From the NCBI GenBank assembly GCA_035352635.1, contig DAOPYA010000003.1, forward strand, positions 1 to 64,000: a stretch of DNA of 64,000 bases. The letters run 5' to 3'. A model generated the notes under the pieces. The model made no database searches, was not told the origin of the DNA, and saw nothing but the letters and a program-made list of their open reading frames with translations. Position numbers and translations under genes: made by a program. Source of the DNA: Rifleibacterium sp035352635. GTDB lineage: Bacteria; Muiribacteriota; Ozemobacteria; Ozemobacterales; Ozemobacteraceae. Positions 33,465-41,306 of the stretch are shown here, piece after piece. How positions within the stretch are numbered: position 1 is the first letter of the stretch; each line of letters begins with the position of its first letter.

Positions 33465-35240
33465 GTGAAATTTCGCCTTAAAAATGCCTTTGCAGTGCTT
33501 CTCACCGCCGGAACCATCTATTCAGGAGCAGCTTTCGGCAGAGCGCCGGTTACCAATCTCTCGGGTGACCCTAGCCCGGTTGATGGTTCAATGGTAATCA
33601 TGCAGCCAATCACCGTTGGCAAAGGTAACATCGTTGGTGGGCTTATTGGCAAGACCCTCAATATTCCGAAGCAGGTTAAAATCGATGACGCCGGTTATCT
33701 GGTTTTCGCTCTTGCAGCTGATGCCATTCAGGTTAGCCCGGCTGACCCGAAAGGCTACCATGTGGTAACCGCCCTTCCATACCTTACGGGCAGCAAAGAA
33801 ATGCAGGATTCTCTCAAACTGAGAAGAACCGCACGCCAGATTCGCTTTCAGGCCCTGAAAGATGCGATCAGCAAAACTGACGCCCTGAATGCCGAACAAA
33901 AGAAGAGTGTTCTGAATTTTCTGTCGCAGTCGGTCGGCACACCCATGGTTGTTTTGTCAAAATCGCCGTTGCCGTCATTCATGCCGTCACCGGGGCCATG
34001 CATGATTCCGCTTGGCGCCGAAATGGTCGAAAACAAGACTGGCAAGCGCCTTGGCCTTGAAACTTCAATGATCTGTGTTCTCGATATCGAATCAGAAGGC
34101 AAAAAGATTTTCTCGGTCGATGACGCCCTGAAGAACGATACTCTCGACCTGGTGGTTGCCCACGAAAACGGCCATGCCATCATGTTCGACCTCTATGGCA
34201 AACTTTTTCAAAAGATTCAGCGCACTTCTTCGAATGGTCACGATGCCCCGATCATCACTGACGTGGGTCTTGCCTATGTAGAAGGTTGGGCAGAAGCATT
34301 CGAAGCCGTTTATGGGCCTGCAAACCCCAAACTGGCCGAAAAAGACCGCACCAAATACAATATCTCTGAATTCCTTTACAGCCGCCAGGATCCGATCCGC
34401 CGCGACCGCTATGTCTGGGCCAGCAATACCGGCAAAAAAACCGGCGTAATCAAGAATGGCCTGCAGCTGATGTCAACCGAAGGCGTTCTGGCCGGTTTCT
34501 TCTACGATATTCTTACCAGCCGCGCCATTAATGCCCCATACGAAAAATGCGTGCAGACGATGCTGACCTCGCCAATGAACTTCATGGAATTCGTCGAAAA
34601 CTATGTGAAGCTTTTTCCTGAAGATAAAAAAGTCGTCTACCGCATCATGCTCGAAAATTCTCACTACGTTACCATGCACGAAAATGCCGCCGAAAGTTAC
34701 AAGAATTTCTATGAATTCAAGGTAGCCTACACCCAGAAGAAAATTGACAAAGCCGACTACGACAAGGCCAAAACTCAGTATAAAGCCTATACCGAAGGTC
34801 TGTTCGCCGAAGCCATGAAAACTGACAAGGTTTTTGCCAATGTCGGGCCGCAGATGTGGTTCGCCGGCAAGATCAACCTGACCCAGCTCAAAAAAGAAGC
34901 CAGCGCCGTTAAGAAGTATTTCGCCGCCGCCTTCGGCAAAAAAGACGAATATTACGAATTCAGGCTCGACCTGAATACCGCCACCGCCGACATGTTCAGA
35001 ATGATCGGTTTTGCCGAAGCCGATGCCGCCAAACTGGTTACCGCACGCGACGAAAAAGGCTTCTTCACAGGCAATCCGGTCAGCATCATCAAGCAGACTG
35101 TCGGTGATGAGCGCTTTGCCAAATACAATGCCGTTCTCAATCTGGCTCCTTATGACCACCAGAAAGCCGACGTCATTGCCCAGTATAAAGAACAATCTCT
35201 GGCCATGTGGCCCGAAGATATTGCCAAACTCGGCAAGTAA
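33465..35240 (+). CDS. Exported HExxH zinc metallopeptidase-like protein with helix-hairpin-helix C-terminus (copy 2)
   Basis: The 591-residue paralogue of the preceding gene has a GTG start seven bases after AGGAGGG and a signal peptide (FAVLLTAGTIYSGAAFG). The metal site is HENGH (His233-Glu234, His237) with VEGWAEAFEAVYG (Glu273) as probable third ligand. Other shared blocks are DTLDLVV before the HExxH, FLYSRQDPIRRDRYVWA, and the C-terminal helix-hairpin-helix-like segment (about 501-560; DLNTATADMFRMIGF, ARDEKGFFTGNP). It is Lys/Tyr-rich compared with copy 1. Secretion and zinc hydrolysis are inferred; the substrate is unknown. A strong terminator follows. Confidence 0.78.
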   Translation: MKFRLKNAFAVLLTAGTIYSGAAFGRAPVTNLSGDPSPVDGSMVIMQPITVGKGNIVGGLIGKTLNIPKQVKIDDAGYLVFALAADAIQVSPADPKGYHVVTALPYLTGSKEMQDSLKLRRTARQIRFQALKDAISKTDALNAEQKKSVLNFLSQSVGTPMVVLSKSPLPSFMPSPGPCMIPLGAEMVENKTGKRLGLETSMICVLDIESEGKKIFSVDDALKNDTLDLVVAHENGHAIMFDLYGKLFQKIQRTSSNGHDAPIITDVGLAYVEGWAEAFEAVYGPANPKLAEKDRTKYNISEFLYSRQDPIRRDRYVWASNTGKKTGVIKNGLQLMSTEGVLAGFFYDILTSRAINAPYEKCVQTMLTSPMNFMEFVENYVKLFPEDKKVVYRIMLENSHYVTMHENAAESYKNFYEFKVAYTQKKIDKADYDKAKTQYKAYTEGLFAEAMKTDKVFANVGPQMWFAGKINLTQLKKEASAVKKYFAAAFGKKDEYYEFRLDLNTATADMFRMIGFAEADAAKLVTARDEKGFFTGNPVSIIKQTVGDERFAKYNAVLNLAPYDHQKADVIAQYKEQSLAMWPEDIAKLGK

Positions 35241-35259
35241 TCGCTGCAAGTCACTCACT

Positions 35260-35291
35260 ACCGGCCGCTCCATCAGGGGCGGCCGGTTTTA
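35260..35291 (+). terminator. Intrinsic terminator after metallopeptidase copy 2
   Basis: ACCGGCCGC / GCGGCCGGT stem followed by TTTTATTT, 20 bp after the stop at 35240. Confidence 0.9.
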
Positions 35292-35292
35292 T

Positions 35293-35321
35293 TTGCAGCC
35301 CTTTCGGGCAGCGGTTATAAT
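35293..35321 (+). promoter_or_regulatory. Promoter giving a probable leaderless transcript
   Basis: TTGCAG (35293-35298), exactly 17 bp, TATAAT (35316-35321), then only 7 bp to the ATG at 35329. Transcription should start at or next to the start codon. Confidence 0.7.
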
Positions 35322-35328
35322 CTGAAAC

Positions 35329-36471
35329 ATGCGCATATTAATCAATGCGGTCTCAGCGAGGGCCGGCGGCGGGGTTTCTTACCTGATCAACCTGCTGCAG
35401 TTTTTGCCGCGTCTCTGCCCCGACGACCAGTTTTTAGCCGTATTACCCACCATCAAACTGCCGGTGCAGATTGCCCCGCACCCGAATCTTGAAATTCAAA
35501 CAATCCCCGAGGCTTCGGGCAATGTTTTTCTGCGTTTTTTATGGGAAAACACTGACCTTATCGACTTATGCCACAGCTGGAAAGCCGACCTGCTGTTCTG
35601 CGTAGCCAATTTCATGCCATTGCGCAACCCCGGGGTTCCGGTGGCGGTGATGGTGCAGAATGTCGCCCCTTTAACCGCGAGGGTTCTTGATCTGATGCGC
35701 ACATATGAGTCGGCGGCGGGCTATGCCCGGATGCTGCTGGCTCAGAAGCTCACCCTCTACTCGGCCCGCCATGCCAGCCAGGTCATCGCCCTGTCACAAT
35801 CTGCGGCCGAGCTGATCAAGGAATGGGTGCCCGAAAGCAACCCGGAGTATCTGTATCACGGGATCTCTGAAATTTTCAACCCTTCGGCCCCGAGGCCCGG
35901 CGCTGCCGGCACCGCACCTTACCTGCTTTATGTTTCAAATCTCTATGTGTATAAAGGGCTTGAATATCTGGTGCGGGCAATGGCAGCCAACCCTGACCTG
36001 CCGGGCATATTCATCGCGGGCAAGGTTTATGACCCGGGGTTTCATAAGATGATCGTCAGGCAGATTGCGGCCAGCAAGCTTGAGAATCGCATCATTTTTC
36101 TCGATGCGGTCGCCTATCATGAACTTCCCGGCTGGTATGCACATGCCGCTGCCATGGTTTACACTTCATGGTGTGAGAACTGCCCAAATATTCTGCTTGA
36201 AGCGATGGCCTGCGGCTGCCCGGTCGTTGTCATGCGCACCGGGCCGATGCCTGAAATATGCGGGCCGGCGGCTTTTTATGCCGAACCTTTTGACGCGGGT
36301 TCTCTGGCAGCAGCGATAAGGTCAGCACTCGCTGCCGACCGCGAGCAATGCGGCGGCGAACTCGCCAGAAGAGCCGCGACCTTCACCTGGGAAAACTCAA
36401 TGCAACAGCACGCCCGCATCTTTTCGGCAATGAGCAAACCGGGCAGAAGCATAGAGCCGTCTGCCCGGTAA
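35329..36471 (+). CDS. Glycosyltransferase, GT4-like
   Basis: The 380-residue protein has the two-Rossmann GT-B fold. The N-terminal part begins MRILINAVSARAGGGVSYLINL. The C-terminal donor-binding part contains LLYVSNLYVYKGLEYLVRAM and the nucleotide-sugar signature NILLEAMACGCPVVVMRTGPMPEI, with Glu residues in the EX7E-like arrangement. It transfers a sugar to an unknown acceptor, probably an envelope glycan. It stands alone with its own promoter. There is no ribosome-binding site because the -10 box lies 7 bp before the ATG. Confidence 0.9.
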   Translation: MRILINAVSARAGGGVSYLINLLQFLPRLCPDDQFLAVLPTIKLPVQIAPHPNLEIQTIPEASGNVFLRFLWENTDLIDLCHSWKADLLFCVANFMPLRNPGVPVAVMVQNVAPLTARVLDLMRTYESAAGYARMLLAQKLTLYSARHASQVIALSQSAAELIKEWVPESNPEYLYHGISEIFNPSAPRPGAAGTAPYLLYVSNLYVYKGLEYLVRAMAANPDLPGIFIAGKVYDPGFHKMIVRQIAASKLENRIIFLDAVAYHELPGWYAHAAAMVYTSWCENCPNILLEAMACGCPVVVMRTGPMPEICGPAAFYAEPFDAGSLAAAIRSALAADREQCGGELARRAATFTWENSMQQHARIFSAMSKPGRSIEPSAR

Positions 36472-36675
36472 AAGCTTGCTATTTCGATCAGCGTTGTCTC
36501 TGCCAGCCTGTTTCCCACCAGGTGCGTGAATTAGCACGGCACAGGGGAAGCTGGTTTTCATGGTTGCCAGCTGGCGCGAGGGCGAGTGAGCCATGACTGG
36601 CGGCTACCGATGAGTGGGATGCAGCGTTCTGCCGCCTGCTGAGGTAGAATTCAGAAAATAGTGAATATCTTAACA
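36472..36675. other. Intergenic region with inverted repeats
   Basis: About 200 bp separate the glycosyltransferase from the small coiled-coil gene. It holds AGCTGG...CCAGCT (12-nt loop), a GCCAGCTGGC palindrome near 36567, and a GTGC...GCAC pair near 36521. Small open frames in it look incidental. It may be a structured RNA or the remnant of a mobile element; I cannot name it. Confidence 0.35.
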
Positions 36676-36957
36676 TCACCTGCTCCTGTCTACAAAGCCT
36701 GGCCATGGGCCGGGGCGGTTGCTGCGGCAGAGTTCTTCGAGTTCGATCTCTAGTTCGCGCAGTTTTCGATCAATAACGTTTAAGCGATCGATTTCTTCAC
36801 GACACTTTTCTGAAATTTCGCTTTCAACGATCTTTTCTTCGCGTTTAAGTGCTTCGATAGAATTTTGTATGAGCTTCAACCGCAGCTTTTCTTCATTATT
36901 GAGCTGCAGATCGCCTTCTGGTTCACGGGTTTTGAACAACGGGACAAGTACACCCAT
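36676..36957 (-). CDS. Small coiled-coil protein
   Basis: The 93-residue protein is highly charged, with a continuous predicted coiled coil (EEKLRLKLIQNSIEALKREE, EEIDRLNVIDRKLRELEIEL). It has no signal peptide or membrane helix, so it is probably cytoplasmic. GGAGGG lies seven bases before the ATG, which supports expression. The function is unknown. It is a monocistronic minus-strand gene between two plus-strand genes. Confidence 0.65.
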   Translation of the reverse strand: MGVLVPLFKTREPEGDLQLNNEEKLRLKLIQNSIEALKREEKIVESEISEKCREEIDRLNVIDRKLRELEIELEELCRSNRPGPWPGFVDRSR

Positions 36958-37110
36958 GTATAACCCTCCGTCTGAATATGATTAGCCGCCGACTTATTAC
37001 AACGACCACTAATTTATCGACCGGTGCCGCTATTTTAATTAGCATTTGCTGCTTGCCTTGACCGGGTGTTTAGGTTAGATTTTCAGCAAATGCAATTAAA
37101 GGAAGCAAAC

Positions 37111-38205
37111 ATGACCTCAAACAATCGCCATTTTCGCGGCATCTTGCTGCTTTTTCTCATCACATTTTCAGCTGCAATTTTCGCTCAGAACCCGGTGCAG
37201 CCCCGCAATATTATTTTTATGATCGGCGATGGCATGGGAATCGCCCACATAACCGCAACCCGCATCGAACGAGGGCCACTGCAACTTGAGCGCTTCAAGG
37301 TTCTGGGCATGAGCATGACCCATTCTGCCGACAATTATGTGACCGATTCAGCGGCGGCCGGCACTGCTCTATCGACTGGGAGCAAAACCAACAACGACAT
37401 GGTCGGGCAGACTCCTGACGGCCGACCCCTGAAAAACCTCATGGAATACGCCCGCGAAGCTGGCAAAGCAACGGGAATCGCAGTAACCAGCATTCTGCCG
37501 CATGCGACTCCGGCCGCTTTTTCAGCCCATCACCAGGCGCGCTACCATTACGATATAATTTCTGAACAGCAGATTAACTCAGGTCTTGATGTAATGATCG
37601 GCGGGGGGCTATGCAACTATTACCCCAAATCGGTAACGGGAAGCCGGCGCAAAGACGATAAACACCTGCTCAACGAACTGCGCAAAAAAATGCCGGTTAT
37701 TCTTAGTATTGAAACCTTACGAAAGATTAAAGCACCGCCGCAACTGGCAGCCATTCTGGCGATGGGTCATCTGCCCCCGGCCGGCAAGCGCAATTACTCG
37801 CTCGGCGAACTGACTGATAAAGCTGTCGAAGCTCTCAGCCGCGACCCTGAAGGTTTCGTACTCATGGTAGAAGGCTCGCAGATCGATCTGGCCGCCCACG
37901 ATAAAGACATGCCGCGCATTATTTCAGAGGTCGCCGATTTTGATACTGCCATAAAAGCCGCCCTGGATTTTGCAGAAAAAGACGGAAACACGCTGGTTGT
38001 GGTGACCGCCGACCACGAAACCGGCGGCATCACCTTGCCGATGAACACCATTGAAAACGGCAAAATCAGCAAACCCACTTTTTCGAGCGACAACCATACG
38101 GCGGCTATGGTGCCAGTTTTTGCGTTCGGGCCAGGTGCCGAAAACTTTGCCGGCATTCAGAATATCGAAGCAGTTGGCAAAAAGCTGATCGAGCTGGTCA
38201 GGTAA
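37111..38205 (+). CDS. Alkaline phosphatase (PhoA family)
   Basis: The 364-residue exported enzyme has a signal peptide (GILLLFLITFSAAIFAQ). The catalytic set of the alkaline phosphatase superfamily is present: metal Asp in FMIGDGMG, nucleophile Ser in TDSAAAGTA, Glu in MVEGSQIDLAAH, and Asp/His in VVTADHETGG, plus the final His in SDNHTAAMVPVF. It hydrolyses phosphate monoesters in the periplasm. The start at 37111 follows AAGGAAG; 37066 is in frame but would delay the signal peptide. The two downstream genes follow at 2 bp and may be co-transcribed. Confidence 0.92.
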   Translation: MTSNNRHFRGILLLFLITFSAAIFAQNPVQPRNIIFMIGDGMGIAHITATRIERGPLQLERFKVLGMSMTHSADNYVTDSAAAGTALSTGSKTNNDMVGQTPDGRPLKNLMEYAREAGKATGIAVTSILPHATPAAFSAHHQARYHYDIISEQQINSGLDVMIGGGLCNYYPKSVTGSRRKDDKHLLNELRKKMPVILSIETLRKIKAPPQLAAILAMGHLPPAGKRNYSLGELTDKAVEALSRDPEGFVLMVEGSQIDLAAHDKDMPRIISEVADFDTAIKAALDFAEKDGNTLVVVTADHETGGITLPMNTIENGKISKPTFSSDNHTAAMVPVFAFGPGAENFAGIQNIEAVGKKLIELVR

Positions 38206-38207
38206 GT

Positions 38208-38369
38208 ATGCTTAAAGCAACAGGTCGGGCCGGTCAGGTTCAGGTTTCAACCATAATCACGCTTTTGCTGGCGTTGATTCTGATATTCATCGGCTTCAGC
38301 AACGGCGAACATCGCAGCTATTTTCAGAAAGCGGTCATGATATGCACTCAATGCATCGGCCTGGGCTAA
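38208..38369 (+). CDS. Small CXXC membrane protein (CD1871A-like)
   Basis: The 53-residue protein has one hydrophobic helix (ITLLLALILIFIGFSNGE) and ends with QKAVMICTQCIGLG, that is a CXXC followed by Ile-Gly. Size, helix and motif match the small CD1871A family that is usually encoded next to a 4Fe-4S membrane protein, from memory of annotation practice. The ATG at 38208 lies 2 bp after the alkaline phosphatase stop. The gene overlaps the 4Fe-4S protein gene. It is too short to be found by common length cut-offs. A role in metal or electron handling at the membrane is only inferred. Confidence 0.72.
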   Translation: MLKATGRAGQVQVSTIITLLLALILIFIGFSNGEHRSYFQKAVMICTQCIGLG

Positions 38370-39268
38370 AAATCAGATTCTGGTCGCAGATTGCGGCAAC
38401 CATCAGCAGCAATGCCTATCTGATCGGTTTTAAAACCGGAAATATTTACACCGGGGTGTTGAAGCATGGCTGTGTTCCGACACTCAACTGCTACAGTTGC
38501 CCGGCAGCGCTTTTTGCCTGCCCGATCGGTGCCATGCAGGTCACAGTAGCCGGTGCCGGCGGGCTTGATCTGACAGCGTTGCCCACAATAGGGGCGCGTC
38601 TAACCGCAATTTCGACCTCTCTGCCACTTCTGGTTATTGGTTTTCTAGCCCTGATCGGCAGCATTGTGGGTCGAGCTGCATGTGGCTGGGCATGCCCATT
38701 CGGCTGGTTTCAGGAACTGCTGAACCGCATTCCGACGCCTAAATTCAACGGGCCAAAGGTTTTTAAATATCTCAAGTATGTGATTCTGATCGTTTTTGTT
38801 TTTTTGCTGCCAGCTTTCTGGCTCGATGAATACGACGGTGGTGAACCATCTTTCTGCAAATACATCTGCCCGGCCGGCACACTCGAAGGCGGGGTGCCTC
38901 TGGCCATACTGCAACCGTCGCTGCGCAGCCAGCTCGGGTGGCTGTTTACCTGGAAAGCCACTCTGCTTGGCATTATACTTCTGGCGGCAGTTTTTATCAG
39001 GCGGCCCTTCTGCCGCTGGGTCTGCCCGCTCGGTGCTTTTTATGGGCCATTCAACCGGGTCAGCCTCTTCAAGATTGAGTTTAACAAAGCTGGCTGTATT
39101 GAATGTGGCGCCTGTTCGCGTGCCTGCCCGGTCAGCCTTGACGTACCACGCGAAGTCGATTCGGCAGAATGTCTTCGCTGCCTTGAATGCCGCGATGTCT
39201 GCCCGAAAAGCCTGCTCAAAATCTCAACTAGAGCATCTTCAGCATGCCCTGAGCTGAAACAGCAATAA
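38351..39268 (+). CDS. Membrane-bound 4Fe-4S protein, NapH/YccM-like
   Basis: The 305-residue protein has membrane helices (about four to five) and several Cys motifs: CGWACPFGWFQ, CKYICPAGTLEG, CRWVCPLGAFYG, and C-terminal ferredoxin motifs CIECGACSRACP and CLRCLECRDVCP. This is the NapH/CcoG/YccM-type polyferredoxin layout, which passes electrons between quinones or flavins and periplasmic or cytoplasmic partners. The start may be 38342 or 38351, both inside the preceding CXXC gene, so translation is coupled. The pairing with the CXXC gene strengthens the call. The partner reductase is not in this window. Confidence 0.88.
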   Translation: MHRPGLKIRFWSQIAATISSNAYLIGFKTGNIYTGVLKHGCVPTLNCYSCPAALFACPIGAMQVTVAGAGGLDLTALPTIGARLTAISTSLPLLVIGFLALIGSIVGRAACGWACPFGWFQELLNRIPTPKFNGPKVFKYLKYVILIVFVFLLPAFWLDEYDGGEPSFCKYICPAGTLEGGVPLAILQPSLRSQLGWLFTWKATLLGIILLAAVFIRRPFCRWVCPLGAFYGPFNRVSLFKIEFNKAGCIECGACSRACPVSLDVPREVDSAECLRCLECRDVCPKSLLKISTRASSACPELKQQ

Positions 39269-39281
39269 TAATCGCCCTGTA

Positions 39282-41084
39282 TCAGCGCATAACAAAGGTA
39301 TCAAACCAGAGTTGCGCACCGGCGGGCATGTTAGCAGCGACCCGAACCTGCACAGCCTTAACCAGGCCTTCTTCTTCTTTTTGCAGCTCATATTTGCACG
39401 AATGCGAGGTTGCCTGCCATCGATCGGGCAGAGCCTCAAATTCAAACTGGGCCAGACGGCGGGCCAGGGGCTTGCCTGCAGCGTCGAGCAGCTCAACTAC
39501 TACCATTCCCTTCTGCTGGCGATCACCCATAAAAAACAATGACCAGGCCAGCGGCTGACCGGCTTTTAATGCATCAACCGGCACTGGCGCAAAAGCAAAC
39601 CCTGATTCGCCTTCCTGGGTCGCCTTAAATTTAAGAGAAGCGTAGCCTGTATTAAATTTGTCATAATCGATGCTGACAAGTTCTGGAGCCCCGACCACCC
39701 CTGTCGGAACGCCGTTACCTTCGTTTCGTTCAAAATCACCGCCAGGCAGAAGATTGGCAGCAACCGGTGTTGCCGCGAAGGGGCGCAGACTGAGGTCGTC
39801 GAACAGAACGCTTCCTTGAGAGAATGGCCCGGTCTGCAGCAAGATGCGCATAAAGGCGTTGTTGGCTGCAAAAATCTTCTTTTCTTTGCTGTTCACCAGC
39901 CGGGCATCTATTTTCTGCCATTCGCCACCCAGAACCGCCATCGGCCTGATCGCCCAGATACGGTTGCGAAGACGTTTGCCGGCGTCATAAAGTTCGATAC
40001 CGATCGCCGCATTTTGAGTGCCGTTCTCTGAGCGAGCCTCGATCGAAAAGGCCAGGTCAGATGCTTCGTTAATCGCGATAAAATCAGATAAGACACGGGT
40101 GGCTGAATTGCGTTCTTCAGGCCACATCTGCAGAGCTTTGCGGCCAGAAGCGGCTGTCTGTTGCGAGAGACCGGCCTTGCCTTCTGCAATCTGCCAACCC
40201 GGAAGCAGGCCCGCCGAAGTCGAAGCCGCTTCAAAGCTGTAATTGTTGATCAGGTTGGTCTGTTCGATGGTCATAATCTGCCGGGTATTAGCAAATACAG
40301 CGCCCGGAGCAACATTCATCTTGCTCAGATTATTACGGGCATTCTGAATACGCTGACTGGAAGGCGGATGAGAACTGAGATACTGCTCAAGACCCTTGGA
40401 GTCACCATACCTTTTCAGAAACTTTTCCCAGAGGGTTACCTGGGCGGCCGGGTTATAGCCGGCGCGGGCAATTCGCATCTGACCGATATCGTCAGCTTCG
40501 TCTTCCTGTTCGCGTGAAAATTTCATCAGAGTGATATAGCTGAGCAGGGCTCCCCAGGTTTCACGGTCCTGCCTGTTTTTGACGGCTTTATTCAAAACGG
40601 CGACCATAAGGGTTGAAGCCCGAAAATTTCGCAGCGAATGCCGGCGTTCGGCATGACCGAGTTCGTGGCTTATTACAGCGGCGAGTTCATCGTCTGATTC
40701 TACCATGTCGAGCATTCCTGAATGAACGTAGACGTGCCCGCCGGGAATAACAAAGGCATTGGCGGTGCTATCCTGGATAACCCGAACGTCATACTTCATG
40801 CCCCGGTCTTTAAAATGCGGCAACAGACGATTGAAAATGCCTTTGACATATTCGGTTACTTTTTTGTCTTTGACTGGCTTCTGCGTCAGCCCCATCCATA
40901 ATTGCAGTTCCTTGCCAAATCTTTTTTCGGCGCCGACATCACCGACCAGCCAAAGACTCATGTTTACTTCCTGGTAGGTCTGATAAACCCCCAGTAACTG
41001 CTCAAGAACGTTTTTGGCCGAAACTCTGGCGCTGCCCAAAAGCGATATCAGAACAATAACAATTGCATATCTGCATTTAATCAT
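39282..41084 (-). CDS. M48-family metalloprotease with two C-terminal lectin-like domains
   Basis: The 600-residue exported protein has a signal peptide (IVIVLISLLGSARVSA) and an M48 peptidase domain with HELGH (His140-Glu141, His144). The third ligand is probably in QEDEADDIGQMRIARAGYNP. The second half holds two repeats that look like carbohydrate-binding beta-sandwiches. Each starts with an N-x-F-E pattern (NLINNYSFEA near residue 275; NLLPGGDFERNEGNG near 445) and ends with an aromatic/Asp motif (LFDDLSL, WFDTFVM). It resembles BepA/YfgC-type M48 proteases only in the catalytic part. It converges with the NapH-like gene, 13 bp apart. Confidence 0.87.
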   Translation of the reverse strand: MIKCRYAIVIVLISLLGSARVSAKNVLEQLLGVYQTYQEVNMSLWLVGDVGAEKRFGKELQLWMGLTQKPVKDKKVTEYVKGIFNRLLPHFKDRGMKYDVRVIQDSTANAFVIPGGHVYVHSGMLDMVESDDELAAVISHELGHAERRHSLRNFRASTLMVAVLNKAVKNRQDRETWGALLSYITLMKFSREQEDEADDIGQMRIARAGYNPAAQVTLWEKFLKRYGDSKGLEQYLSSHPPSSQRIQNARNNLSKMNVAPGAVFANTRQIMTIEQTNLINNYSFEAASTSAGLLPGWQIAEGKAGLSQQTAASGRKALQMWPEERNSATRVLSDFIAINEASDLAFSIEARSENGTQNAAIGIELYDAGKRLRNRIWAIRPMAVLGGEWQKIDARLVNSKEKKIFAANNAFMRILLQTGPFSQGSVLFDDLSLRPFAATPVAANLLPGGDFERNEGNGVPTGVVGAPELVSIDYDKFNTGYASLKFKATQEGESGFAFAPVPVDALKAGQPLAWSLFFMGDRQQKGMVVVELLDAAGKPLARRLAQFEFEALPDRWQATSHSCKYELQKEEEGLVKAVQVRVAANMPAGAQLWFDTFVMR

Positions 41085-41211
41085 CTTTGCTGCTCCGAAA
41101 ATTCGATGTTTAATACCCTCTCATTATCACCGAAAAGAGGCTGAATTGTCAAAAGCCGAATTGACGCGACTTCTGCATCTGAAAAAAAATTACTGACTGA
41201 TTCGCCAGAAA

Positions 41212-41255
41212 GCCGACGGGCAATGCTGGCAAATTTGCCGACGGGCAAGTATAAT
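41212..41255 (+). promoter_or_regulatory. Promoter and candidate operator of the molybdenum hydroxylase operon
   Basis: CTGGCA (41226) and TATAAT (41250-41255) are spaced by 18 bp. A 12-bp palindrome GGCAAATTTGCC (41228-41239) overlaps the -35 box, and a direct repeat GCCGACGGGCAA occurs at 41212 and 41237. This arrangement suggests a repressor or activator site. Confidence 0.55.
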
Positions 41256-41306
41256 AAAAAACCGAGTTTGCAATAATACTGTTTTCACAAGGAAAAGGAG
41301 GGCGAG

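Noticed and set aside
34473..35273. 266-codon minus-strand frame opposite metallopeptidase copy 2
   Set aside because: Shadow of a well-supported gene; its Gly/Phe/Val-rich composition reflects the codon bias of the opposite strand.
36397..36706. Small minus-strand frames after the glycosyltransferase
   Set aside because: They overlap the coiled-coil gene or the glycosyltransferase and show no conserved features; the region looks non-coding.
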